From: Eubacteriales bacterium | GTDB lineage: Bacteria > Bacillota > Clostridia > Tissierellales > Dethiosulfatibacteraceae | NCBI GenBank assembly: GCA_030694905.1 | Contig: JAUYTY010000219.1 | Coordinates: 1 to 36,893, forward strand | DNA length: 36,893 bases | Direction: 5' to 3' | Part shown: positions 16,863 through 24,971 of the stretch, piece after piece | Position numbering within the stretch: the first letter of the stretch is position 1 | How the letters are laid out: the number at the start of each line of letters is the position of its first letter | Notes under the pieces: generated by a model | Told to the model about the DNA's origin: nothing | Seen by the model: the letters and a program-made list of their open reading frames with translations, nothing else | Database searches by the model: none | Made by a program: the position numbers and the translations under genes

Positions 16863-17082
16863 ATTTCGTGTGGTTGATCGAATTGGAGGAGGTGTTAACT
16901 TCGCTGGTAACGCGCTAGAGTTTTCAACGGATACTTAATTGTATATTTTAGAGGAGGAATGCTGTAACGTGAAAGGGGAGATGATGAACTTCTACCAGAC
17001 TTAAGTCAAACAATAATAGTTGGAAGAAAAACAAACTTTCTAGACATTTATGTTTAGAGAAAATCGAAAGGAGTTTATTACA

Positions 17083-18117
17083 ATGAAAAAACTTATGAGT
17101 ATCATTTTAGTCGTCACAATGATTTTGACAATTTTTATGCTACCAGGTTGCGGCAATACAGCAGCTCCTGCAACCACAGCAGCTCCTGCAACCACAGCAG
17201 CTCCCACAACAGCACCACCACCAACTTACCCAACTGGCAATATCACAGTTCTGGTTCCTTTTTCAGCCGGTGGCAGTACCGATTTAGTGGCGCGTATAAT
17301 AGCAGAGCCTCTTGGCAAGCTGTTGGGACAATCTGTAGTTGTTGAAAACAAACCGGGTGGTGGCGGCGCCATAGCGATGAATGCATTGGCCACTGCTAAG
17401 AAAGACGGTTACACAATTGCCCTGACATCTCTAGGTCCTGCGATACTAACACCAAACCAGGGTGAAGTTGGCTATACAAATAAGGAATTTCAACCCATCA
17501 GTCAGATTTCAGCTTTGCCAAGTCTTCTGTTTGTCGGCGTAGACAAGGGCTACACTACCTTGGCAGAGCTTGTTGCAGCAGCTGAGGCAAAACCAGGCGA
17601 AATGACATATTCCGTTTCGGGAGCTGGTGGAACGGGTCATGTGGCTTGTGAAAGATTCTTGTTAGAATTGGGACAGCCGGGGCTATTCAATATGGTGCCT
17701 TTTGACAGCGGTACTGAGGCAACAACAGCTGTCCTGGGTGGACATATTGATTTCAGTTTTGGTGATGACGGTGATACTGCAGACTATTTAGCGGATTGAT
17801 CCTTGATAGCTCTGTCAGTTGCTGCAGATGTAAGTGATCCTATTTTGCCGGATGTGCCTACATTTAAAGAGCTCGGATATGACCTTGTTATGGGGCCTTG
17901 GTGGGGTTTTGTAGCACCTGCAGGAACACCAGCAGAGATTATCACTATTCTGGAAGAAGCAATCAGGGAGGTTCTAGATGATCCGACAGTTGGCGAGCAA
18001 ATGTTGTTGGTCAATAGTCCTATTGTATATCTCAATTCAGCTGATTTTGCCGCCAAATGGATGGGTGATTTCGAAATATACGGAACTATTATTAAAGCTA
18101 TCCAGGCAGCTCAATAA
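17083..18117 (+). pseudogene. tctC: TctC/Bug-type solute-binding lipoprotein with one in-frame TGA
   Basis: ATG 17083 (AAAGGAG upstream) encodes a lipoprotein signal MKKLMSIILVVTMILTIFML-PGC with lipid-anchored Cys23. An Ala/Thr/Pro linker follows, built from an 18-bp DNA repeat (GCAGCTCCTGCAACCACA), and then a full TctC domain (ITVLVPFSAGGSTDLVARII, VVVENKPGGGGA, PILPDVPTFKELGYD). The reading frame is interrupted once, by TGA at 17797-17799, in TADYLAD-stop-SLIALSVAADV. Homologs usually have Gly here, so GGA to TGA is the likely change. The frame is otherwise intact to 18117. It is either a recent nonsense mutation, a sequencing error or readthrough. TctC binds a carboxylate for TctAB. Confidence 0.8.
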
Positions 18118-18158
18118 TCCCCTGTTTATTTTATAAACGTTCATATCCAAACATGTAT

Positions 18159-18206
18159 CCCGTAGCAGCCAAAAATACAATCACATGAATATTTTGGCTC
18201 TACGGG
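18159..18206 (+). other. Intercistronic hairpin between tctC and tctB
   Basis: CCCGTAG (18159-18165) pairs with CTACGGG (18200-18206). Inside, AGCCAAAAAT pairs with ATTTTGGCT. There is no T tract, so it is more likely an mRNA-stabilising or processing stem that raises tctC over tctBA than a full terminator. Confidence 0.6.
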
Positions 18207-18238
18207 TACTGAGATAAATATTAAGAGAAGGTGGTTTT

Positions 18239-18691
18239 ATGAAAAAAATATCAGTAGGGTTTATGGTTGCAATGATGTTCTTTATTGGTGGGTTGGGAAT
18301 GTTAAGTGTAGCAATGCAATTATCATACAAATCCGCCGTTACGACAATAGGGGGTCCAGCTACTTTTCCAACATTTGTTCTAGTTATTTTAGTGTTCTTT
18401 TCTGGCGTCTTGGTGCTTACTGAATATAAAAAAATACGTAGTGGAACTTACGATACTTTTAAATATGAGCCGGGAGATTTTAAAAGAATCCTGTCCGTGA
18501 TTGTCGCTTCATTTTTTTATTTGCTTGTCATTGAGGCAACAGGCTACCTGATTGCTACTTTTATCTTTACAGCTGTGCTGATGTGGTTGTTTGGCGTCAG
18601 AGAAAAGACGCCTTTCATTGTGATTACGGTTATATACCCGATTCTTATTTTCTTTACCTTTAAAACATTGCTTAATATTCCATTACCATAA
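18239..18691 (+). CDS. tctB: Tripartite tricarboxylate transporter small membrane subunit TctB
   Basis: This 150-aa protein has four predicted membrane segments (VGFMVAMMFFIGGLGMLSVA; FPTFVLVILVFFSGVLVL; ILSVIVASFFYLLVIEATGY; FIVITVIYPILIFFTFKTLL), the layout and size of TctB. It sits between the binding protein and TctA as in standard tct operons and forms the membrane complex with TctA. AAGGTGG lies just upstream of the ATG. Confidence 0.82.
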   Translation: MKKISVGFMVAMMFFIGGLGMLSVAMQLSYKSAVTTIGGPATFPTFVLVILVFFSGVLVLTEYKKIRSGTYDTFKYEPGDFKRILSVIVASFFYLLVIEATGYLIATFIFTAVLMWLFGVREKTPFIVITVIYPILIFFTFKTLLNIPLP

Positions 18692-18712
18692 TAATAAGGA
18701 GGTGAATATGTG

Positions 18713-20167
18713 ATGTTTACATTAGCAAGTGTATTATTTTGTTTTATTGGCACCTGTATCGGGATAATTTTTGGCGCGATTCCGGGATTAACCACTACAA
18801 TGGCAATTGCACTGTTTTTACCTTTTACATTTGGTATGGAAGCGATACCGGCATTTGCCCTTTTGTTGGGACTTTATTGTGGGGGAGTTTACGGTGGATC
18901 AATCACAGCCATTCTAATCAATACGCCAGGCACGCCGGCAGCGGCAGCAACAGCCCTTGACGGCTACCCGCTGGCAAGGCAGGGAAAGGCGCTTGAGGCT
19001 TTGTCATTGGCAACACTCGCATCATTTATAGGGGGGATGTTCAGCTGCATCGTATTGATTCTTGTGGCACCACAACTGGCTAAGGTGGCTTTAAGCTTCG
19101 GACCACCGGAGTATTTCGCCATCAGCTTCTTTGGATTGAGTATGGTTGCAACCCTTGCCGCTGACAACATAGTCAAAGGTGTCATTGCAGCCTGTTTCGG
19201 ACTGTTTATAGCCATGATAGGTATAGATCCCATAGGTGGCTCGTTGAGATTTACTTTCGGCACCATTCATCTGATAGCAGGAATAGATCTGATTTGCGCA
19301 TTGATCGGTTTGTTTGCCATCTCCGAGGTCTTTTCCAAGCTAGAAACAATTTACAGGGACAAAGGTCTAGGGCATATGGAGCAGATCAAAGGTAAATTTG
19401 TAACTCTGAAAATATTAAAGGCGAATGCGTTTAACTTTCTAAGATCCTCTATCATTGGAACAATCATCGGGATAATTCCAGCCACAGGCGTCGGTATGGC
19501 CAACTGGGTTTCCTATAACGAGGCAAAAAGAGCGACCAGGCATCCCGAGCTTTTCGGTAAAGGCTCCTATGAGGGCGTCGCCGCTTCGGAAGCCGCCAAC
19601 AACGCGGTTACAGGCGGTGCGATGGTTCCGTTGTTGACACTGGGTGTACCCGGTGACACTATGACCGCGATTTTGCTGGGTGCTTTGATGATTCAGGGTT
19701 TGGCGCCTGGACCTAAGTTGTTTATTGATCATCCGGAGGTTGTAACTGGCATCTATGGTATGCTGGCGCTTGCCAATTTCTTCATGCTGGCTGTAGGACT
19801 CGGATTGATCAATCTGTTTGTTAAAATCATAAAGGTTCCTGCCAAGGTGTTGATGCCTCTTGTTTTAATCATGTGCTTTGTCGGATCTTATGCGATTCAG
19901 AACAGTCTTTTCGATGTTTATGTAACTTTAATCTTTGGCATAATAGGATACTTATTGGTTAAGGCAAAATTTCCTATTCCCCCGATTTTACTTGGGATAA
20001 TTCTGGGACCATTGATTGAATCCAACTTCAGGCGATCGATTACCATGTCACGTGGCGACATGAGCATTTTCTTCACACGCCCGATCTCAGCGGTATTCAT
20101 CGGAATAGCACTGATAGCGATGGTTGCCCCAATTTTAAGAGAGAAACTCACCGCGAAGAAGGCTTAA
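18713..20167 (+). CDS. tctA: Tripartite tricarboxylate transporter large membrane subunit TctA
   Basis: A polytopic protein of about 484 aa with the conserved TctA motifs: FGAIPGLTTTMAIALFLPFT, INTPGTPAAAATALDGYPLA, GTIIGIIPATGVGMANWVSY, SEAANNAVTGGAMVPLLTLG and MIQGLAPGP. It forms the translocation path of the TctABC carboxylate uptake system and uses the ion gradient. AAGGAGGTG precedes it; ATG 18713 is chosen, with GTG 18710 as an alternative. A terminator follows immediately. Confidence 0.92.
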   Translation: MFTLASVLFCFIGTCIGIIFGAIPGLTTTMAIALFLPFTFGMEAIPAFALLLGLYCGGVYGGSITAILINTPGTPAAAATALDGYPLARQGKALEALSLATLASFIGGMFSCIVLILVAPQLAKVALSFGPPEYFAISFFGLSMVATLAADNIVKGVIAACFGLFIAMIGIDPIGGSLRFTFGTIHLIAGIDLICALIGLFAISEVFSKLETIYRDKGLGHMEQIKGKFVTLKILKANAFNFLRSSIIGTIIGIIPATGVGMANWVSYNEAKRATRHPELFGKGSYEGVAASEAANNAVTGGAMVPLLTLGVPGDTMTAILLGALMIQGLAPGPKLFIDHPEVVTGIYGMLALANFFMLAVGLGLINLFVKIIKVPAKVLMPLVLIMCFVGSYAIQNSLFDVYVTLIFGIIGYLLVKAKFPIPPILLGIILGPLIESNFRRSITMSRGDMSIFFTRPISAVFIGIALIAMVAPILREKLTAKKA

Positions 20168-20171
20168 GATG

Positions 20172-20205
20172 AAGACTGGTGGGGTCACTTAACGCCAGTC
20201 TTTTT
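20172..20205 (+). terminator. Rho-independent terminator after tctA
   Basis: AAGACTGGTG (20172-20181) pairs with CGCCAGTCTT (20193-20202, one G-U pair), followed by TTT. It implies that the second DRE-TIM gene is only partly co-transcribed or has its own promoter. Confidence 0.7.
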
Positions 20206-20244
20206 CAGACTTATACAATAATATTATGGATAGGGAGTGAAACA

Positions 20245-21432
20245 ATGAACAAAGAAGGCTTTTGGCTGAGTCACTTCAATGATGCCGAGGAAGTTAGAAA
20301 TCAATATGTTAAAATGAAAAAGAAAATCATGATCTACGACACAACACTTCGGGATGGGGAACAAAGCGTTGGCGTAAGCATGAACGCCGATGCCAAGGTT
20401 AGAATTGCGAAGGCGCTCGCCGATGTTGGCGTTGATCGAATTGAAGCTGGGTTTCCATCTGTTAACGATGAGGACAAATCAGCTATGGCAAGGATTGTCA
20501 GAGAGATTAAGAATAGCGAAATCTGGGGTTTTGGAAGATGCAATGTGGATGATGTGAAAGCCAACATGGAAATTGGCATAAAAAGCATGGTCTGCGAAAT
20601 AATGACAAGCCCTGAGAAAATGAAAGCATGGGGCGTGACGGAAGATGTTGTTCTGCAAAGGATAAGGGATGCGGTCAGCTACGCAAAACAGGAAAATATC
20701 TACACGTCATTCTTTGCAGTGGATGCTACCAGAGCAAATACTGAATTTTTGAAAAAAGTCTATCAGACCGCGGTTAAAGATTGCGGTGCCGACGAAATTG
20801 TAATCGTTGACACCCTAGGTGTTGCATCGCCTGAAGCTATTGCCCATCTGACAAGAATGGTAAAGGGCTGGGTTGATGTGCCGGTTGGGATACATTGCCA
20901 TAATGATTTTGGATTGGCACTGGCATGCACACTTGCGGGCATTAAGGAAGGCGCTGATTCCGCACATGTTACGGTGAATGGTCTTGGTGAGAAAACCGGA
21001 AACACCGATTTGGCTGAACTTGCATTGGCATTGTACGGATTATATGATGTAGAGACAAACATCAAATTGGACAAGTTGGTGGACCTCAGCAAACTGGTGG
21101 AAGAAATCACTAGGGTTCCTGTATCGTCAATGCGCCCGGTTGTTGGAGATAAAGTGTTTACCAGGGAAAGCGGTTTGGTAATCGCACAGATGCTGGCATA
21201 TCCCCCTTCTATCGAAGGATATGCGCCTGAAGTTGTTGGAAGAACAAGAAAAATCGTATTGGGCAAGAAAAGTGGCAAGAAATCCATTGAATACGCTTTG
21301 AGTGAAATCGGGCGTACTGCAGATGACAAAATGATGGATATTCTGTTGGATAAGGTTAAGGAACTGAGCATGACTAACAAAAGAGAGGTTTCAATCGAAG
21401 AATTTGAGACTATTGCTGCTAGTCTGATGTAG
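20245..21432 (+). CDS. DRE-TIM metallolyase/synthase, paralog 2
   Basis: This 395-aa homolog of the 12180 gene shares its architecture: pre-barrel FWLSHFNDAEEVRNQ, YDTTLRDGEQSVGV (about residue 31), metal site HCHNDFGLAL (about residue 216), VNGLGEKTGNTDLAEL and VLGKKSGKKSIEY. It also lacks the LeuA regulatory domain. Start 20245 is chosen because the shared N-terminus begins there and AGGGAG lies upstream; an in-frame ATG at 20179 falls inside the terminator. Two diverged paralogs in one cluster suggest two substrates, two stereoisomers or a synthase/lyase split. The product is uncertain beyond acetyl-CoA/2-oxoacid chemistry. Confidence 0.8.
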   Translation: MNKEGFWLSHFNDAEEVRNQYVKMKKKIMIYDTTLRDGEQSVGVSMNADAKVRIAKALADVGVDRIEAGFPSVNDEDKSAMARIVREIKNSEIWGFGRCNVDDVKANMEIGIKSMVCEIMTSPEKMKAWGVTEDVVLQRIRDAVSYAKQENIYTSFFAVDATRANTEFLKKVYQTAVKDCGADEIVIVDTLGVASPEAIAHLTRMVKGWVDVPVGIHCHNDFGLALACTLAGIKEGADSAHVTVNGLGEKTGNTDLAELALALYGLYDVETNIKLDKLVDLSKLVEEITRVPVSSMRPVVGDKVFTRESGLVIAQMLAYPPSIEGYAPEVVGRTRKIVLGKKSGKKSIEYALSEIGRTADDKMMDILLDKVKELSMTNKREVSIEEFETIAASLM

Positions 21433-21444
21433 AGGTGGTGTAGC

Positions 21445-21993
21445 GTGATCAGATGTTATGATGACAGTCATCAGGAAATAAACCCGAAGGTTCATATCGC
21501 TGACGGGGTCAAGATAATAGGTGCTGTGAAAATTGATGAATATGCAAGTATCTGGTATAATTCGGTACTGCGCGGAGATATCAATCGGATTCAAATTGGC
21601 AAATATTCCAACATTCAGGATGGGTGCATTGTGCATGTTGCGGATGACAATCCCACCATAGTGGGAGATTATGTGACAGTCGGACACAACGCAGTCTTGC
21701 ATGGCTGCACCATTGAGGATCACTGCCTGATAGGAATTGGTGCTATCATTCTGAATGGAGCAGTCGTTGGAAGGGGCAGCATCATCTCGGCAGGAGCAGT
21801 TGTCAAAGAAGAGGAACAAATACCGCCTCATTCATTGGCGGCAGGTGTTCCGGCGAAAGTAATCAAGACATTGCCGGATAAAATTGACAGCATTCACGCA
21901 CAGGCCGTAAAATATAAAACCGTATGGACCGAAGGCTATGGAATTGATCCTGATGCCGATGGTGAAAAGTACCATGGGGAAAAAATAATATAA
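21445..21993 (+). CDS. Gamma-carbonic-anhydrase-like left-handed beta-helix protein
   Basis: This 182-aa protein has hexapeptide repeats (SIWYNSVLRGDINRIQIG, NIQDGCIVHVADDN, VGHNAVLHGCTIEDHCLIG, IGAIILNGAVVG). The three metal-ligand His of the gamma-CA fold are present, in HVADD and in GHNAVLHG. Family members are carbonic anhydrases or maturation/acyltransferase-like proteins (YrdA, PaaY). PaaY-type members act as thioesterases in CoA-dependent catabolism. GTG start with GAGGTGG upstream, 12 bp after the DRE-TIM gene. In this context it could supply or remove bicarbonate at a carboxylation or decarboxylation step, or clear CoA thioesters; neither role is proven. Confidence 0.8.
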   Translation: MIRCYDDSHQEINPKVHIADGVKIIGAVKIDEYASIWYNSVLRGDINRIQIGKYSNIQDGCIVHVADDNPTIVGDYVTVGHNAVLHGCTIEDHCLIGIGAIILNGAVVGRGSIISAGAVVKEEEQIPPHSLAAGVPAKVIKTLPDKIDSIHAQAVKYKTVWTEGYGIDPDADGEKYHGEKII

Positions 21994-22192
21994 CATCTTA
22001 TATGCCAAAGGAAAATGATATTAACCTTGTAATTGAAATACTTAAATTATTTGAACTTTAGTATCAAAATATATGAATTATTATAATGATGAAAGACTAC
22101 AATACAATCTAAAGAGCAGGTATCTATGAAATATAGGTATTAGCTCCAACTATGCAAAAAAAAATAATAGACTAAAACTGGAGGTTAATATC

Positions 22193-23026
22193 ATGAAACT
22201 AATGACTTATAAATTTGAAAATGAAGAAAAAATTGGTGTATTAAAGGAAGACAAAGTATTTGAAATTATTAATTATCAATCAATGAATGACGTTATCCTA
22301 GGAAAAGAGTCAATCATTGAAAGTGAGAACGGTATTGACTTAAGTAAAGTCAAAATGCTGGCTCCAATTCCTACTCCAGCTCGAAATATCTTCTGTCTTG
22401 GTAGAAATTATGCAGCTCATGTGAAAGAGATGGGAAACAGGATTGCTAATCTTAGCGATATGCCATCTGATCCCATTTACTTTGCGAAAATAACTAATGG
22501 AATTGTTGGAGACAAAATGGATGTTGAATCTCATTTTGAGATATCGAAGTCATTGGATTATGAAGTTGAACTAGCTGTAATCATTGGGAAGAAAGGTAAA
22601 AACATTAGTAAAGAAGAAGCTAAAGACTATATTTTTGGATATGCGGTTGCGAACGACTTCAGCATGAGAGATTTGCAAAAAGAACGTTTCCAGTGGATGA
22701 AAGGTAAGGGTCTTGATACACATATGGCTTTGGGACCAGTAATCCTAACGGTTGAAGAAGTAGCGTATCCACCAGCTCTGGACATGAAACTTTATGTCAA
22801 TGACGAGTTGAGACAATCATCTAACACGGATCAATTGTTCTTTGATATCGATCACATTATCTGCGATTTATCAAATGGAACGACTCTTTTTCCAGGCGAT
22901 ATTATTCTGACTGGCACTCCAGGCGGTGTCGGTATGGGATTCACGCCACCCATTTTTCTAGTGGCTGGTGACATAGTTAAATGTGAAATCGAACAAATTG
23001 GTGAACTGGTAAATTATATTAAGTAA
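22193..23026 (+). CDS. Fumarylacetoacetate hydrolase (FAH)-family protein
   Basis: The 277-aa protein has IFCLGRNYAAHVKEMG, PIYFAKITNGIVGD, the metal-binding acidic set in LDYEVELAVIIGK (Glu-x-Glu) and VANDFSMRDLQ (Asp), and GDIILTGTPGGVGMG. FAH enzymes of this length act on 2-oxo or 1,3-dioxo acids (acylpyruvate hydrolase, oxaloacetate decarboxylase, 2-oxohept-3-ene-dioate isomerase types). As the last gene of the rightward cluster it could decarboxylate or hydrolyse the 2-oxoacid released by a DRE-TIM lyase; oxaloacetate to pyruvate would fit. GGAGG lies 8-9 bases upstream. The 199-bp gap before it contains no gene. Confidence 0.88.
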   Translation: MKLMTYKFENEEKIGVLKEDKVFEIINYQSMNDVILGKESIIESENGIDLSKVKMLAPIPTPARNIFCLGRNYAAHVKEMGNRIANLSDMPSDPIYFAKITNGIVGDKMDVESHFEISKSLDYEVELAVIIGKKGKNISKEEAKDYIFGYAVANDFSMRDLQKERFQWMKGKGLDTHMALGPVILTVEEVAYPPALDMKLYVNDELRQSSNTDQLFFDIDHIICDLSNGTTLFPGDIILTGTPGGVGMGFTPPIFLVAGDIVKCEIEQIGELVNYIK

Positions 23027-23060
23027 GGGAACAATAATAATGTAACAGCAAAAAAACACA

Positions 23061-23092
23061 AAAAACAAAAGGGACGGTTCCTTTTGTTTTTT
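23061..23092. repeat. GGGACGG palindromic repeat, copy 4
   Basis: AAAAACAAAAGGGACGG then TTCCTTTTGTTTTTT, in the 97-bp gap between the convergent FAH and etfA genes, where its T-rich arms on both strands suit a bidirectional terminator. Confidence 0.8.
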
Positions 23093-23123
23093 GCTTTTGT
23101 TTATTGATTCATTTACATCTATC

Positions 23124-24140
23124 CTATAAAGCCATTTCACTCAATTGATTGCTCTTATACCTTTTGATTTCCTCTATCAGCTTGGGAATTATGACTTTTA
23201 CATCGCCAACAATTCCTATATCCGCTACATCAAAAATACTGGCGGTGTCATTTTTATTGATGGCAATTGTGCATTCGGAATCTTCCATTCCAGCAATATG
23301 CTGAATAGCGCCAGAAATTCCACAGGCCATATACAATTCAGGTCTTACTGTTTTTCCGGTCTGACCTACCTGTCTGTCTTTTTCAATCCAACCGGCATCA
23401 ACGTTGGCTCTAGAGGAGGAAACCTCTCCGCCAATCAAAGCGGCCAATTCTCTCAATATATTGAATGCTTCAGGGGTACCGATTCCACGTCCACCTGATA
23501 TCAGACATTTTGACTCTGTGATATCAGTATTTTTTTTGCTCATCTTTACGATATCTCTAATGACAACATTCATATCTTCGGGGCTGAAATCAACTTTGAA
23601 TTCCTTAACAGTTCCTGTTCTTGTCTCATCCTTATCCAACCTTCTCATAACACCAGGTCTGACTGTCGCCATCTGAGGTCTGTATTCCTTGCACAGAATG
23701 GTTGCCATTATGTTTCCACCAAATGCCGGTCTAGTCATCCTTAACAATTTTGTTTCCGGATCAATATCAAGTTTTGTGCAATCAGCGGTCAGTCCCGTAT
23801 CTATTCTAGAAGCTATTCTTGGCGCTAAATCCCTACCAATAGAGGTTGCGCCGATCAGGACGATTTCCGGATCGTACTCTTTTAAAACCAATGACAATGC
23901 TTTCGTATAAGGTTCTGTGACATACTCTTCCAGAATTGGATCATCTATGTATATTACTTCATCAGCACCCACTGAAATCAACGAATGGGCCTTATCCTTA
24001 ATTTTGCTGCCCAGCAACACGGCAACTACCTTTTGTTCCAAGTCCTTGGCAAGCTTTGTCGCTTCTCCGATCAACTCAATTCCTACCTTAGAAATGATAC
24101 CGTCTCTTTGCTCAACTATAACAAAAATATCTTTACTCAT
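23124..24140 (-). CDS. etfA: Electron transfer flavoprotein alpha subunit
   Basis: This 338-aa protein has an N-terminal ETF domain (DIFVIVEQRDG; LIGATSIGRDLAPRIASRI) and a C-terminal FAD-binding domain (CLISGGRGIGTPEAF, SRANVDAGWIEKDRQVGQTG, YMACGISGAIQHIAGM, NDTASIFDVADIGIVGD). It carries electrons between acyl-CoA dehydrogenase and its redox partner. It has no N-terminal ferredoxin domain, unlike the caffeyl-CoA reductase EtfA. It is the last gene of the leftward acyl-CoA dehydrogenase-etfB-etfA operon. Confidence 0.93.
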   Translation of the reverse strand: MSKDIFVIVEQRDGIISKVGIELIGEATKLAKDLEQKVVAVLLGSKIKDKAHSLISVGADEVIYIDDPILEEYVTEPYTKALSLVLKEYDPEIVLIGATSIGRDLAPRIASRIDTGLTADCTKLDIDPETKLLRMTRPAFGGNIMATILCKEYRPQMATVRPGVMRRLDKDETRTGTVKEFKVDFSPEDMNVVIRDIVKMSKKNTDITESKCLISGGRGIGTPEAFNILRELAALIGGEVSSSRANVDAGWIEKDRQVGQTGKTVRPELYMACGISGAIQHIAGMEDSECTIAINKNDTASIFDVADIGIVGDVKVIIPKLIEEIKRYKSNQLSEMAL

Positions 24141-24159
24141 TTTATACGCTCTCCCTTAT

Positions 24160-24948
24160 CTATATTATGTTTCTTTCTATTAGCTTGTCCATTATTATCT
24201 GAACCGCTTCGTCAGGACTGCTTTCCGTATAGAGTGTCCCTTTTCCCTTTGCCTGCTTCACAAAGGATTTATATACATTTGTAGGAGATCCTTTCAATCC
24301 GATATGCTCAATGCTTAAAAGATCTTTCAAATCTTCATAACTCAATACCTTAATGTCTTTTTCATAGGCTTCAACGATTCCTCTGACACTCATATATCTT
24401 GGTGTTGCAAGCTCACTGAGTGCAGTCAATAGACACGGTGTATTGACTTCGATAATATGGTATCTGTCCTCAAACTGTCTTTTTGCGATGACTTTTCCAT
24501 TTTCAATCTCAACATTTTCCACATATGAAACTTGAGGTATTCTCAAATTCTCAGCTATTTGCGGACCTACTTGCGCAGTGTCGCCATCAATTGCCTGTCG
24601 TCCGGTTATGATCAAATCATAATCCATCTTTTTCAAAGCGGCCGCTATTATTTTGGCAGTTGACCACGTATCCGAGCCTCCGAATTCTTTTCCGGAAATC
24701 AATATCGCTTCATCACAACCCATAGCCAGTGCTTCTCTTAAAGCCACATCCGCTTGCGGTGGTCCCATACATACAACGGTAACTTTGCCGCCGTTTTTTT
24801 CCCTTAGCATCAACGCTGCTTCTATTCCTGACTTGTCGTCATGATTGATTATGCTGGGAACGCCTTCTCTGATTAATGTATTTGTTACTGGATCAAGTTT
24901 AACCTCGTTTGTGTCTGGAACTTGCTTTATACATACAACAATATTCAT
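24160..24948 (-). CDS. etfB: Electron transfer flavoprotein beta subunit
   Basis: This 262-aa protein has the ETF-beta signatures: VCIKQVPDTNEVKLDPVTNT at the start, VVCMGPPQADVALREALAMG, DLIITGRQAIDGDTAQVGPQ and TPCLLTALSELATPRYMSVR. It lies 19 bp upstream of etfA and pairs with it. Clostridial EtfAB of this type can be simple electron carriers or bifurcating; sequence alone here does not decide. Confidence 0.93.
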   Translation of the reverse strand: MNIVVCIKQVPDTNEVKLDPVTNTLIREGVPSIINHDDKSGIEAALMLREKNGGKVTVVCMGPPQADVALREALAMGCDEAILISGKEFGGSDTWSTAKIIAAALKKMDYDLIITGRQAIDGDTAQVGPQIAENLRIPQVSYVENVEIENGKVIAKRQFEDRYHIIEVNTPCLLTALSELATPRYMSVRGIVEAYEKDIKVLSYEDLKDLLSIEHIGLKGSPTNVYKSFVKQAKGKGTLYTESSPDEAVQIIMDKLIERNII

Positions 24949-24971
24949 TATCTCTTCTCCTTTAACTCGAT

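Noticed and set aside
16863-17082. Possible small gene between the SLC13 and tctC genes
   Set aside because: There are GAGGAGG-like sites, but the frames after them are 11 codons or fewer. I see nothing else in this 220-bp gap.
17797-17799. TGA in tctC as a selenocysteine codon
   Set aside because: Homologs carry Gly rather than Cys at this place, no SECIS-like stem is obvious right after it, and binding proteins of this family are not selenoproteins. A point mutation or sequence error is simpler.
20763-21380. Long antisense open frame (205 codons, minus strand) across the second DRE-TIM gene
   Set aside because: No recognisable domain, low-complexity Ser/Thr-rich translation, and the plus-strand frame has full family motifs.
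21994-22192. Promoter before the FAH gene
   Set aside because: Several TTGAA-like and TATAAT-like strings occur, but none pair at 16-18 bp spacing, so no site is called.
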